From positions 1,674,001-1,738,000 of the forward strand of contig JAPEIS010000012.1 in the NCBI GenBank assembly GCA_029531795.1: DNA of 64,000 bases. The letters run 5' to 3'. Made by a program: the position numbers and the translations under genes. Below the pieces are notes generated by a model. That model worked only from the letters and a program-made list of their open reading frames with translations, did no database searches and was not told the DNA's origin. Of the stretch, positions 1 to 11,368 are shown one piece after another (the first letter of the stretch is position 1; every line of letters starts with the position of its first letter). This stretch comes from Sclerotinia nivalis (Eukaryota > Ascomycota > Leotiomycetes > Helotiales > Sclerotiniaceae).

Positions 1-2862
1 GTCAAGAGTAGGTAGGTCAATGTAGGAAGGGTCCGCGAATTGATTATAAGATTGTTGTTGATGAGTTGTTGGGGTAGAACGAGTATAGGAGGAGGTTTGA
101 TTTAGAGCTGAGGATTTATAATCAGGTTGAGAGTAGGAAGGGGTTGTGGTAGAAAGAGAAGTTGTGCGAGGATTATAAGATGCTTCGGGTTGTGAATAAG
201 TCGGTGAGGGATTTGCTAGAGAAGATGAAGTTCGGTATGAAGTATCGGCTTGAGAGAAAGAAGGTGATGGTTGAGCTATGTTGTGAGGACTAGCAGTCCG
301 ATAGGCATTTTCTGCATGTGTGAATTGTGGTGAGGCTTGGCTCATGGTACCTGCTCGGTAGTTGTTACCCATCTGAGGTGATGGTTGATGAGCGCTATAT
401 CGTTGATTTGCTTGATTTGGATTCGAAGAATATTGTGAGACATAACTAGTAGCGCCATGATTTGGGAAATAGCTATTCGAAGCACTTCTCGAAACATTTT
501 GTGTCATCTTTTGAGTCTGATCATCTCGTGAGTGACTTTGTTGTGATGTTTGATGTTGCATTTGAACTTGCTGAGGTTGTTGAGAAGTTTGCTGATTCAT
601 TTGTTGTGTAGTTGATTGCGGAATTGATGAAGATTTCTGATGTTGACGTCCCTGGGGTGTGATAGTTGGAGTAATACTTCGTCCATTCTGTTGTCCAAGA
701 TCTTGAAATCGAGCATAATGAGCTTCCAGTCCATCAGCAGGTCGATTTACAGGTGTACCCTGTTGTGATTGTTGAATGTTTTGTTGTATGCTTTGTACTG
801 AAGTGGCTGGGGAATCTGGAATAGAGCTTGGCGGTATAGGAGGTGTAGCATTACTGACGACCGATGAACCAGTCTTCTTACCAGTAACAGGACCATTAGC
901 TCCAGGGACCTTTGGCTTTCGTTGTCGTTTCGGAGGTGGTGGGACAAGAGTTTCAACCATAGGAGGAACAGATTCCCACTGTACAGTAGAGGTATCTTTT
1001 TGCGCTAGGGGGCTTTCAGCTGGCGCAGGGAGAGGGCTAATGTTCTTAGATGTATGACTAGTTTGTGGTTGTGATCCTGAAATATTTTGAGATCCAGTCA
1101 TCGAAGGGTTCTTAGGCTTATTAGGACCACGTTTCCGCTTTATACCACCAGCTGTAGAAGTACCATTGTTTACGGGTGTCGGTTGAGTCGAATTGAAACT
1201 ATCAGGACCTCCACCAGGTGCTTGCTCGTTCTGAAATGCTTCGATAACGGCACGTTCTTCTGGACTATATTGATCCGGCGGGAGAATAGAAGAGGAATGA
1301 CCTGTGTTCGAGTCTGCGTTCCAATGCTCTGCCGAATATGTGAGTTGTGGCTGGCCACTCTTGTTACTTATGTCTGTCATTGGGACAATTGGGGATTCCT
1401 TCGCAGTATTGGGTTTCTCAGCTGTCATGTTTGCAACGGCGGCAGGTTGTTGAATGTGTTGTTCTGATGGGCCTGGGTCTGATGTAGTAGCATCAACATT
1501 ATTCATTCCTCCCGTGCTCTCACTTCCAGTTTGTACTTCCTTTCCCTTATTTCTAGATCCTTTGGGTCTACCTCTCCTTCGTTTGCTTGTAGATTCGGTA
1601 TCAGGAGCATGGTTATCAATGTGTTGTTTGAGGGGGGTGGCGGGTCGCTCTGACTCGGCCTGAACAGGTCGACTAAAGTTAGGACTTGCTGTTGACGCCG
1701 ATGGAACTGCTGCTGCTGCAGGTATTGGTGGGGCTGCCATCGGGGGTGCAGTATTAACTAAAGCTACAGATTGAGGCAATCCCCAAGTTGGAGCTTGAAC
1801 AGCAGGACCGAATCCAAATCCGTTTGCTGGCCCTGGAGGATCAGATGTACCATTCTCTGGACCCTTCGAATCTCTCGGTGGTCTTCCACGACCTCTTTTT
1901 CCTTTAGCAGAAGGTGGTTCCTGCATCTTCGGTACTGGAGGTTCTGGTGCTGATGAAAGATCGGGAAATATTTCTGCCAACCATCCTATAAACAATGCCC
2001 CAGTCTCTCTTGTATTCGCACTTTCAGGAAAGATACCATCTTCTGGTGGCGGTGCACCAGGTATACCACCAAAATATGCCACTGCTTTACAAACCTGATC
2101 GACGACCGTGACTGGATTGATGCTTCTCAATAATGTCAATAATCGCGCTTGTTCATATTTCGTCTCGTCCGGAGTTAGCGGCCTCGCACGTTGTTTGTGA
2201 TCATCTCGTGAACCAAACGGAGATGCGCGATTCCCACCTTCATTTTTCGCCGCGTCGAGTCCTCTCTTCTTCGGAGGAGCATATTTTTCATTCGCAGCAG
2301 CTTTCGCACGCGAGGCGGTATTCTCACTCGTTCTTCTTGCAGCAGCATCACGTTCAGCTGCGGCATCTTTCCCCGGTGCCTCTTTCTTTCCCAGCGTACT
2401 GGCCGCCATATGCATGACACCAAAATTGCCCTTTTTATTATCGGTCTTGCCTTTCAGCTTAGATGGGACCGGATTACGAACTCTGCCGTCCTTATTTGGA
2501 CCTAAAACCCCGTCGAGTATTGGATTCGAATTCAATTCCACCAGCTCCAACGCGCCAAAGCCACCCCGGGGCGATGATGATGATTGATCTTTCTGTAGTG
2601 TTTTCGCCGGTGCAACTGTTGGTGTGATCTCGGTAGTATTTTGACCTGAGGTAGGGCGCGATGATTGTGCCATCGAATTATTGGGGGTGGATGTAATGTC
2701 GAGAGTGATTTTACTAACTAGATTCGCGTTGGGCGTCTGTATTTTAGAATGGAGCTCGGTCGCATTAACTGTATTGGTATCGACAAATTGATTGATACGG
2801 AAATGCCCAAAGTTGCCTTGACCTGTTATAACTGAAGAAAGGCTTGAAGACACTGTTGACAT
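1..2862 (-). CDS. AT-hook, Gln/Pro-rich nuclear protein (3' end off the window)
   Basis: One uninterrupted reading frame of 954 codons runs from an ATG at 2862-2860 to the left edge with no stop and no needed intron, so the C-terminus is missing. Two AT-hook cores are visible: RGRGRPPR near residue 320 and RRRGRPKGSRNKGK near residue 430. Two further basic patches, KRKRGPNKPK (about 574) and PPKRQRKPK (about 645), look like nuclear localisation or extra DNA-binding signals. A conserved-looking segment around residues 215-270 (YEQARLLTLLRSINPVTVVD onward) is the only part that resembles a folded domain. From about residue 740 the protein is low complexity, rich in Gln, Ser and Tyr. AT hooks bind the minor groove of AT-rich DNA, so a chromatin or transcription role is likely, but I do not recognise the family. 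The ATG is the first in the frame and is followed by a plausible N-terminus (MSTVSSSLSS). Confidence 0.85.
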   Translation of the reverse strand, partial: MSTVSSSLSSVITGQGNFGHFRINQFVDTNTVNATELHSKIQTPNANLVSKITLDITSTPNNSMAQSSRPTSGQNTTEITPTVAPAKTLQKDQSSSSPRGGFGALELVELNSNPILDGVLGPNKDGRVRNPVPSKLKGKTDNKKGNFGVMHMAASTLGKKEAPGKDAAAERDAAARRTSENTASRAKAAANEKYAPPKKRGLDAAKNEGGNRASPFGSRDDHKQRARPLTPDETKYEQARLLTLLRSINPVTVVDQVCKAVAYFGGIPGAPPPEDGIFPESANTRETGALFIGWLAEIFPDLSSAPEPPVPKMQEPPSAKGKRGRGRPPRDSKGPENGTSDPPGPANGFGFGPAVQAPTWGLPQSVALVNTAPPMAAPPIPAAAAVPSASTASPNFSRPVQAESERPATPLKQHIDNHAPDTESTSKRRRGRPKGSRNKGKEVQTGSESTGGMNNVDATTSDPGPSEQHIQQPAAVANMTAEKPNTAKESPIVPMTDISNKSGQPQLTYSAEHWNADSNTGHSSSILPPDQYSPEERAVIEAFQNEQAPGGGPDSFNSTQPTPVNNGTSTAGGIKRKRGPNKPKNPSMTGSQNISGSQPQTSHTSKNISPLPAPAESPLAQKDTSTVQWESVPPMVETLVPPPPKRQRKPKVPGANGPVTGKKTGSSVVSNATPPIPPSSIPDSPATSVQSIQQNIQQSQQGTPVNRPADGLEAHYARFQDLGQQNGRSITPTITPQGRQHQKSSSIPQSTTQQMNQQTSQQPQQVQMQHQTSQQSHSRDDQTQKMTQNVSRSASNSYFPNHGATSYVSQYSSNPNQANQRYSAHQPSPQMGNNYRAGTMSQASPQFTHAENAYRTASPHNIAQPSPSFSQADTSYRTSSSLANPSPTYSQPEASYNPRTTSLSTTTPSYSQPDYKSSALNQTSSYTRSTPTTHQQQSYNQFADPSYIDLPTLD

Positions 2863-4160
2863 TATCGTGATTGAATTGAAGATGTTGTCGCCATGATATC
2901 TGTCTAGTTGTACAAGGAATTAGATTTTGAGTAGATAGATTTCAGAGGCTGGCTACTTTGGTTTAGTTTAGTTTATTAGTTATTATGAACCACGGGATCG
3001 CGTCTAAATAAGCTATGGCCCCCCCAAAAAGGTGAATAATATTTACTAGGAAGGATGGATACATGAGAAGTGGCTTTCCCACCTGTTTACGAGGCAAGAC
3101 AAAAAGAGGGAGTAATCAGAAAAGTATATTTATTTACCCCATCATTGAAACAATTATTGTGGAGTAGGAACAAAAGTATATACTTTTATCTTCATTTTAT
3201 ATCAAAACTATCTAAGGGAATGTTAGGGCATTCATTCATTCTTTATCAATATTTTTATTATTACAAGTACATGTTCATTACTCATACAAATACAAAGTAC
3301 CTAGGTACCTAGGTACCTACCTATAGCTACCTGTACGCCTACACAACAACCTCCTCTATAAATATCCAACCTATCTGGGTGTTGCTGAGCCACATAAAAT
3401 TGGAGAACCACCACGGAGCTTGCTTGGGATTGGCATGTCATTATGTATGTATGTCAGAGCTTAGTAATATAACATGACATTTTGATACCTAACGAAATGA
3501 AATGTTGGACCAACTGTTGTATGTAGAGTATATGTGGTATGAAGAGATTTATTAGGAATATAGGAATACAGTGCTAGGTACAATAGATGATTGGGAATGG
3601 AGGAGATGGAAGGAAGGGTTGGTTTTTTGTATTTGAATAAGGAAAAGATATTAGATATATTTGATAAATAGAGAAAAACACTAGGTAGTAATAGATAATT
3701 TGTTGTTGATAGATTGCACATTTAGATATTTATAAAAGGAGGGGCTTGCTGTATAAGAATAAGAAGAGATATTGAATGATTGATCTATATAGAGAAAGCT
3801 ATTAAGTTTGAATGAAAAATAGATATTAGATGTATCACTGTATCTAAATAGACAAAAATACTAGCAATACTCAGCAATCAAAAATCCAAAAGTACCTAAT
3901 ACATGTACTTGCACACATCACAACAATAAAATTCGCAAGAGATCTCTCCCTTAATATTAGAACCCGTTGGGTTATTGCTTCATTCAATAATGGGAGGTTG
4001 ATATGAAATCATAAGAATCCACTCAAATAGGATGACATTCCTAACCTTCTACCCCATCCAATCCATCCTGTTGTCCATCCAACATCCCAAAGCCATCTCC
4101 ATAATAATGATCGAATGAGAATTTCCACTTCCATACCATATCGTCATATCATACAAAACT
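2863..4160. other. intergenic region, no gene seen
   Basis: This spacer holds the 5' flank of the AT-hook gene and the 3' flank of NUP84, both on the minus strand. It is AT-rich with short unconvincing open frames. The only clear structure is a short CTAGGTAC repeat near 3300. Confidence 0.6.
3297..3335. repeat. short tandem palindromic repeat (ACCTAGGT)
   Basis: The motif GTACCTAG is repeated and then degenerates into TACCTACCTATAGCTACCT. Each unit is self-complementary, so the array can pair with itself. It looks like a simple repeat and no function is inferred. Confidence 0.6.
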
Positions 4161-7100
4161 CTATGGTTTGACGTTCCACAAATCCGTTGTCCATCCCTTT
4201 TCCTTCATTTTCTTGCTATTTTTCGATGTAGTAGATCTCTTACTTCTACTTGATACGAGTAGAAGTTCTTTGCTTGCCGATGCAAGGGCGTTCACAAGTT
4301 CTGGCATTCTTCCGGTTTTGGAAAAGAGCTCTAAAAGATCAGAATTTTCATCCGCCATGATAGTAGACAATTCCATGGAAGTCATTAAGTAATCACGAGT
4401 CAACACAGCTCCAGCCATCTGTAATGTTGCGATCCAAGCAAGAATAGTCTCAGGAAGATAGGTTTCTCGTAACCTTGCGAAATCGGGTTGTTCTAACAAA
4501 ATTTAACACCATTCCAAATTTATAAAATAAAAATTGCTTACCTTGCAAGCTTGTTGTCAACCATCCATTAAATAATGGCTCCGCACCAATATTTGCTGCT
4601 GGAAGGCTTTGACCCAGACCTCGCTTCATGGACTTTTTTACTTCAATGTCATCATCACTGAGGTAACATGTTAGCGGCAAAGCTAAACTCAGATGTCAAG
4701 CAACTCACTCTTGCATGAGAAAGAATATACCCCATGCACTCTCTATGCGATCCAAAGTAAAGGCCAGTGTCTCAAGTTCTCTGAAACTCTTTGCCTGCTC
4801 CAACATATACTTCTTTAGGTATCTCTTCTTATCTGCTGAACCATCAAGAACTTCGGTCAGATCTTCATTCTCTTCCGACTCCAAACCCTGGAAATCGAGG
4901 CTTTCGCCTAACAATGCTCGAGTTTTACTCAATGCAATTTCAGAACTCGATATTCTTTGAGATAAGATGAGAGCAGCGGAAAGGTGTAGGTTCTCTGATG
5001 AGTATTTAGCATCGAACAAGAAATCTAGGAATGAAAACTTACTATAAAATCGCTGATACAGCATTCTACCAACCATGAATGTCTCAGACCAAAGTCCATC
5101 TACAAGTAGATACCACTCTAAACTTCTGATGAGTAAGAGATCAATCCTATCAAGGGTCTCAGAATCCTGTCCTATAAAATCCTTCCTTATCTTTTTGCCC
5201 CCCCTGCCATCATCTATCAGAACCTGAAACTCTTTGGGTGATGGATATCCTTTAGCTCCATCAGGATGATCCGAGAGAAGAAATCTTGACTGATAGTTGA
5301 CGAACTGTTGAACATCCAATCCTAGCTCCCTCATTAATCTAATTTGGGTGACTCGTTGTTCATGATCTGTGATATCAATCAGAGTGCGACTAAGCGTGGC
5401 GTATCTTCTTGCTCCAGAGAGTTGAGAACAATATAGAGGTATTAGCTCCCCTTTATTTGCGAGACGTAGGAAACTGATGTATGCCACAATCACATTCTCG
5501 ATGACAGACTCTTGAAGTACACCACCAAAATTTAATCCAAGACCTCTAAAGATGAGTATAGCATGAGTAAAAACTCGCAAACTATCGTGATCACCCAAAT
5601 TGACGTAATTAGTAATGTCTTGATCTTTGGGTTGCTCATCCGTACGGGGTATCAAGTTAGAGGTGGTTTCCGCGTTCGCAAATTTTGACAACGCCAAACC
5701 TTGTTGATAGATGAAGTCCGCAAATTGTTCTCCAATCAACACACCTTGAAGCATTTTCATTGGTTGTGAGCTTTCTTCTGCCGTCCGAGCATCTGTTTTT
5801 AAGCTTTCTACAAGTCGTTTCCCAGCTATCGCATTATCCCCATGAAGGACAACAGCATCAAGTGTCCCAAAGGCGAGAGTCCCATTCATTAATATTTGAG
5901 GTCCTGATTGGATGTAATTATCGAATTGTGTTCTCAACAAGGCATTGTAATGTGTGAAAATCAAGTCATCCCATGATTGACACACTGGTTCGACACTCGA
6001 GATGTCGCCAGAGAGAATACCATATACTGCTCGTTCGTATTCATCATTTCCACCCTTCCGAGCAAGTGCAAAACACATGCGTCTCCATAGAGCTCCAGAT
6101 GCAATATCCCCTTCCTCGTCGTCTTCTAATGGCTTATCATCCGGTAAACCCGACATGCTGACTGCCCTCCACACTTCAGTTCGGTCCATACACCATTCTC
6201 TAATTTCAGCTGGGCTTCTTCCTCGACGAAGCATCTGATAGCATCCCAACCAAATGGCACGCTCAAAGTATTCATCCTGTTTTTCCAACTTTCGGCCTTG
6301 ACGAGTCGCTGCATCGGGATCAAGCTGAGTGACCAGAGGTTCGGTTTTAGAAGAGTTCCACATGATTTTCTGAATCTCTTGAGAATTAGGGTCGAGAGTT
6401 CGAGGCCAAGAATGCTGATTTTTCTGGAGTTTGATAGCAGCCTTAGTGTGTAACCAACCATGTGCGATAATATCTCCCCTTTCGGCATTTTGTTGTAAAT
6501 CCTGAACTAGAACATCAATTTCATCTCCTGATTCCTCCGCCGTATCCTGAAGCCATCGGAGCACAGTTTTCCGTTCCAGTGCTAGATTATCAGTCTGTAG
6601 GAAACGATCCCAAGCCTCTCGTTTACTCGTATACTGGTTTATAGGTTTCTGCTGAGATTCAAACTCTTTTCCAGTATTTGGTTCGGGAAATCGTAGATGT
6701 GCCAATCTTTTAAGCAAGTCCCAAGTTTGCGCCTCTTGCTCCCAACGAATTAAATCCTTTACGGTCGTCCTCGAATTTGTAATAAACTGATCCTCATCAT
6801 CCGAATTCTCCATATCCATTTCATCAGTATCTTGTGCGATCTTGAAACCTCTCATCTTTTTCCTCCAACTCAAACCCTCCATCTTTCGGCGTTCGGATTC
6901 ATGGCGATCTCGTAATTGATCCAGTGTGTCGAGAGCAGTCTTGTGATATAGTTCAATTAAATCGAATGCCATCTCTCGTTTCTCATCTCCATCTGCCACC
7001 CTCAAAGGATTATATCCATCTAGAAATTCCGCAAACTTCTCAACCTCATTTCCAACTCGATTCGCAGCATCTTGAAGGGGGTATAAGACGGCTTCAGTTT

Positions 7101-7515
7101 CTCCTGGTCTGTTTATCATAGCTGGCTTTCCGTATCCAACTATCACTGAGAGAAATTAGTAAGTGCAAAGCGCACGATAATCATAATAGTAATCAAGCAT
7201 CACTGACCTTGATCTTGCTCTTCACCATAGCGCGACATTCCATCATAAGAGGAAGGGTCTTCAGAAAGTTCTCTTTCAAATCTTGATTCCGGCTGCGCGT
7301 AAAGGTTAGCATTCTTGAACATTCTAGACTACATTCCAAAGAAACTTACAGTTATCAATTGCCAACTTCCTTCTCGCAAATTCTAGAAATGGAAACCTCA
7401 AATCAGCCTCAATATCCGTAGAATCCAGGCTATTCATATTTACCTGAGACTTTGGTACATTCAATCCATTTGTATGATTGTTCATTGCGGAACCGCGCGT
7501 TGACATGGGCGCCAT
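4161..7515 (-). CDS. NUP84: nucleoporin Nup84/Nup107, Y-complex scaffold subunit
   Basis: This is an alpha-helical scaffold nucleoporin of the Y (Nup84/Nup107-160) complex, which coats the nuclear pore membrane. Six exons fit: 7515-7444, 7382-7350, 7292-7208, 7145-4709, 4657-4542 and 4492-4161, totalling 1,024 residues, a normal length for fungal Nup84. Introns are 45-62 bp. The 7349-7293 and 4708-4658 introns carry GCTAAC branch points, and all begin GT and end AG. The large exon begins VIVGYGKPAM and has an acidic stretch (DEMDMENSDDEDQF) after a coiled N-terminal helix. The rest is a helical solenoid with the C-terminal DLWNVKP. The N-terminus is the least certain part. A shorter alternative starts at the ATG at 7322-7320 (MFKNANLYAQPESRF) and needs no intron there. 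The family call rests on overall resemblance, with no alignment run. Confidence 0.85.
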
Positions 7516-8130
7516 ATTCGTGAATGCGACTCTTGAAAAAGGAAGAAATTAAAGAAGCAAGGTACAATTTTGTTCAACGTTGATCAAATCCTCAAATTGT
7601 AGCTTTCGGCCTTGGGAACTTTTAGGCGCGTCCTGTCCTGAAATGTCAGGGATTATAATTTTTAGTCTCAATTTTAGCGTGATATCCAATTTCACGCTAA
7701 GGAATCTTCTACTTAAGAAATTTCCTCTTTGCAAGTTTGGAAGTTTTTTCTTCACAAATGTCTTAACCGCCCTTCTAATTAGAGTCTCGAATCAAGCCTT
7801 CAATGTTTGGTTAGGTCCATAGGGATCTCTTTGCGCGCTCATGATCGGCCATATTAACGACTCTTCCTGTTTCCGTTACCTGACCTTTTCGAAGGTGTGA
7901 AGGATGGCAGTAAACTTGGAGAGTTACATCTTTTCGTAAGCTCAAATGTAGTTTTTGATTATGCGTATGGTACATCGATCCTTGGATCAATCAATGTGCT
8001 TGTGAAATGATTGGCAATGGTGATGTTGCATTTGTGGTATCATGCTATGGAAGTTCTAGAACAAATGGGTGGATGTGAAGAGCCTTCAGCCTCCATGGCC
8101 ATTTGCCATTTCGAAGCGCCGTAACTATCA
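7516..8130. other. NUP84 upstream region with a perfect hairpin
   Basis: No gene is seen. TTAGCGTGA at 7674-7682 is the exact reverse complement of TCACGCTAA at 7692-7700, giving a 9-bp stem with a 9-base loop about 160-185 bp upstream of the NUP84 start. It could be a protein-binding dyad or a structured leader. The rest is promoter of NUP84 plus the 3' flank of CMC4. Confidence 0.5.
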
Positions 8131-8554
8131 TCATGACTGCTTCTCTTCTGATCTCTGTTTCATCTTCAATCTCAATAGATTTGCCTTGGGACAGGAGACA
8201 GTCTTTGCATCATCACCATTCTTCTCATAAAATGCATTGCAGCAATCATATAAAGCATCAATCTGTGATCTACACTTTTCCTCATTGTAATTGTTCTTTG
8301 CCAGACAATCTGTAGTGTAACCATGAGTCAAAGCTTCCAGTCAATTTTGAATGAAAGATGCTGACCTTGAATAGCACACTTAATTCAGTAATGTCAGCTT
8401 TTGAATGTATTTAGAAAAAGCAAAATCAGATGGTGTAACATACAGCTTTAGAATGGCAAGGTTGCTCTGTGATTATATCATTTTTGGGTGGCTAAAATTC
8501 CAAATCCATCAGTATCAAGTTCCAAAAAGCAATATGATAGAAAAGATCACCATA
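8131..8554 (-). CDS. CMC4: CMC4-like twin-Cys mitochondrial intermembrane-space protein
   Basis: The last exon (8309-8131) encodes CLAKNNYNEEKC followed by YDCC and SCPKANLLRLKMKQR, the second helix and tail of Cmc4. These proteins are imported into the mitochondrial intermembrane space through the Mia40 disulfide relay and are linked to respiratory-chain assembly. Upstream pieces rebuild the usual N-terminal motif: PCHSKA (8491-8444), a 13-base exon giving CAIQ (8378-8366), then DCLAK. This restores both cysteine pairs. A possible start is the ATG at 8554-8552 followed at once by a 60-bp intron with a TACTGAT branch point, which gives 80 residues. That first junction uses a weak GTGATC donor and is the least certain part. 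The gene is divergent from SUMO with about 500 bp between the two starts. Confidence 0.75.
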
Positions 8555-9056
8555 TTCAATCAACCTTTCAACAAATGAACATCTGAATTCTTTTCTTTTG
8601 AGTGAATCTTTGATCCAAATATGATATATTTGTAAGACAATCTCTTTCAAACAAATAGGTAAAGATTATGGTAAATTTATTAGTCCTCTAAGAATCTTTC
8701 TATATCCAAAAGGTTACAGTGTATTGTAGAATACCAATCAGAACCCCTCTATAGTTCTTTTTCCTTTTGTGATACTAATCTTAGCGTCATCAGTCAAAGC
8801 GTGAATTCGATTTCTACTTCTCATAATTCCTAACTATTTAGTTCTTCACAAACCTTCTAATCCTTCAATCCAAACAACCCAAACAACCCATAACTTTTCT
8901 AGAAATTCTCAAAATCAGATCCACTTCTGTAAGTTTAACTACTATATTATAATTCTCTTTATTTCACAAACTAATTAATCTGTCACCTTCAGCCTCCAAT
9001 TCACAAGTACCCTACGACATTAATCAAACCATTTCCCAAATAATCTCAATTTCAAA
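8555..9056. promoter_or_regulatory. shared divergent promoter region, CMC4 / SUMO
   Basis: About 500 bp separate the proposed CMC4 start (minus) from the SUMO start (plus). The SUMO side is pyrimidine-rich with repeated CCCAAACAA (8874-8890) and a CAAAATG start context. No specific factor site is claimed. Confidence 0.45.
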
Positions 9057-9455
9057 ATGTCCGACAATGAAGGAAGCCCAGCTGGCGAGAAGCCCGAAGC
9101 CCCCGTCTCCGAGCACTTGAACATCAAGGTCACCGATAACAATAATGAAGTCTTCTTCAAAATTAAGCGCTCAACTCAGTTGAAGAAGTTGATGGATGCT
9201 TTCTGTGAAAGACAAGGCAAGGCACCAAACTCTGTTCGATTCCTTTTTGATGGTAGTCGTGTTCAAGCTACAGATAGCCCGGATAAGGTATGTTATCATT
9301 TTTGTATTCTATGAAGTGTTGGACCTTTTTATTCGATGAGGGATATTCTTGCGCCATTGTGTCGCATCACTTTTTACTAACACATTTCACTCCAGTTGGA
9401 TATGCAAGATGGCGATACTCTTGAGGTTCATCAAGAGCAAATCGGTGGCCAGTAA
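9057..9455 (+). CDS. SMT3: SUMO (Smt3) ubiquitin-like modifier
   Basis: Two exons (9057-9287 and 9396-9455) encode a 96-residue small ubiquitin-like modifier. The flexible acidic N-terminus is followed by a beta-grasp fold: HLNIKVTDNNNEVFFKIKRS, then KKLMDAFCERQGK, then VRFLFDGSRV, then DMQDGDTLEVHQEQIGG. The di-glycine at 94-95 is followed by one residue (Q), so a Ulp-type protease must remove that residue before conjugation through the E1-E2 pathway. The 108-bp intron has a GTATGT donor, a TTACTAAC branch point and a CAG acceptor, and falls after residue 77 in phase 0. The start is the first ATG in the frame. This is one of the most secure calls in the window. Confidence 0.97.
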
Positions 9456-10765
9456 GCCATCCCTTTCTTCTACATTCAATCCACACGACGAAACGAAACC
9501 TTAACAATCCGGCATGCGCACGATGGGGGAGGGTGAAATGGTACCAGGGCTTGGGATAGCTTGGGAGATGGTGGAGAGCTCAGAGTAGAGAAAAGAATGT
9601 GCATCGCTGTGTTAGCAGTTTAAATTTAACGGCTAACAAAGCGGAATCAATCTTTCGATCAGGGCTATTTTTTCTTGTGTTTGGGGGACGACTCGTCAAT
9701 TTTACATCTCCATATTGGCGCGTTTCTAGGCAGGCGTCAAATAGTGTTTCTTCATACTTCGAGCATATCTTCTGGCTGCAGTCGAGGAGGGTGGGGATCT
9801 AGATGCTTGTTTTCCTTAGGCCGGAAAAAAATGAAGATGTTCTCTAATTATGCGGATTTCTGTTTGGTGTGAAATCTGGATGTGTGTGATTTTTGTAAGA
9901 TGTGTTTCTAACATAGGTTCTTTTGTTGCCTGCCGTGATGGTTCTTTAAATATATCTTTTGCACAACGGGTCCTAACACAGGTTTTACATGGTTAAATAA
10001 TCCGCTGAACGATCCTCCATATCCATCTAAATCTCACCCTTTAATAGAAATAGAAACTCTACTAACATTCCCATGCGCATTTTGATTATATGGTATATTT
10101 CTAACGTACTACATAGTATCATCCATCACGCTAAATGTCTCCCAGAACGATTTTTCATCTAGATACTCCCGATACTCCCTGATATGTATTTTTTTTTGGG
10201 TTCATCATGCTATATATATATAGGTAGTAGGTATGTTTTGTGAAAGCTAGCTTGATGTAGGTAGGTAGGTAGGTATTTTTAATATGTATTTTTAATATGT
10301 ATTTGTGTATTCATGTATTCATGTAAAGGATGTTACTGCATCAAAAGCTCAGCTGGATAATCTTACTTATTGTCTTGTGGAAGGACTGTATATTCAATCT
10401 TATGTGCGGGTTGATTACTGTGATTTTGGGATTTTGTGTGTATTGGATATTGGATATTGGTTGGATATTGGATAATGGATACGGCATTATAATGTAAGAT
10501 ATGTATTTCTCTTCTCGTGGATATTTAGATATGCACTGAATCGCTGAATTATCCTTGATTACTTGGGTAAATTGAGTAAACCTGGTGAGCTTGGTAGGGT
10601 GTAAGGATGTGAAAGATAGATGCTTAATCTACTTCTTTTTTTGAGTTCTGGTTACAGCTCTAGCTCTAGTTCCTGTGCAATGGAACTCCCAGATTCAACT
10701 CCATTTCCACACGCCTCCTTCTCTTTCCCTTTTTCTCCGCTCCCCTCCAAACCACCCCTCAATCA
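9456..10765. other. intergenic region with simple repeats, no gene seen
   Basis: The spacer lies between the convergent SUMO and 10766-11368 genes. It contains TA and TAGG microsatellites (about 10210-10275), a GGATATT repeat (about 10440-10480) and a long pyrimidine tract approaching 10765. Open frames here have low-complexity translations and are not credible genes. Confidence 0.6.
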
Positions 10766-11368
10766 TCAATCATCCCACACCCCCCTCTTCCTCCTCTCCT
10801 CCTCTTCTTTCCTCCTCTCCTCCTCCTCCCTCTCTTCCCTCCTCCTCCTAACCTCCTTCTCCCGCTGAACTCGTTCATATTCCCTCTGTTCCTCTGTTTT
10901 TTTCGGCGCTCGAACACCTAATGCTCCTGCGATTAAGCGTCGCGCTACTGCGTCAGTTTTTTCTTGTCTGCGTTCTGGGGCGCGGGAGGTTTGTGATGAG
11001 GATGAGGATGAGGGACCCGGGTAGCCGTAGGGATTTTCGTATTCGATGTTCTGGGAGGTGGAGGATGAAAATCCCTCATTACTCCCCCCAGGAGGAGGAG
11101 ATATAGGTGTAGGCGGTGGAGCGGCGGGAAACGAAGAAGTGGGAGAAAGTGGATTGGAGGTGCTTGTTGGCACTGAAGTCTCGGCCCCGGTTTCGGTTTC
11201 GGTGGAGGAGGAATCGGAGAATTCGTCTTCCCAGGAGTCGGCTATGGGGGTTTTGGTTTTCTTTGTGGTTTTGGAGACGGGTTTGGTGGTGGATGATTTG
11301 GTGGTTGAGGAGGGATTGATGGAGAGGTTGCTGAGGGTGGTGGAAAAGTCGTTTGCTGAGGTTGTCAT
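10766..11368 (-). CDS. uncharacterised conserved coiled-coil protein
   Basis: An intronless frame of 200 codons starts at the ATG at 11368. The first 45 residues are rich in Ser, Thr and Lys and are followed by an acidic motif ADSWEDEFSD. Residues 60-130 are Pro/Ser-rich and probably disordered. A compact segment, AVARRLIAGALGVRAPKKTE (about 140-160), leads into a very basic and acidic helix of repeated E/R/K to the end (GVWDD). The helix has the look of a charged single alpha-helix or coiled coil. I recall similar small proteins in other filamentous fungi without known function and do not assign one. The pyrimidine-rich DNA of the last 100 bp is simply the coding sequence of that Glu/Arg tail. 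Confidence 0.7.
   Translation of the reverse strand: MTTSANDFSTTLSNLSINPSSTTKSSTTKPVSKTTKKTKTPIADSWEDEFSDSSSTETETGAETSVPTSTSNPLSPTSSFPAAPPPTPISPPPGGSNEGFSSSTSQNIEYENPYGYPGPSSSSSSQTSRAPERRQEKTDAVARRLIAGALGVRAPKKTEEQREYERVQREKEVRRRREEREEEERRKEEEERRKRGVWDD

Noticed and set aside
1087..1467. Plus-strand frames opposite the AT-hook gene (several between 776 and 2417)
   Set aside because: The minus strand is open without a stop over the whole 2,862 bp and encodes recognisable AT hooks.
3070..3312. Plus-strand 80-codon frame
   Set aside because: AT-rich low-complexity translation, no domain, and it ends in the CTAGGTAC repeat.
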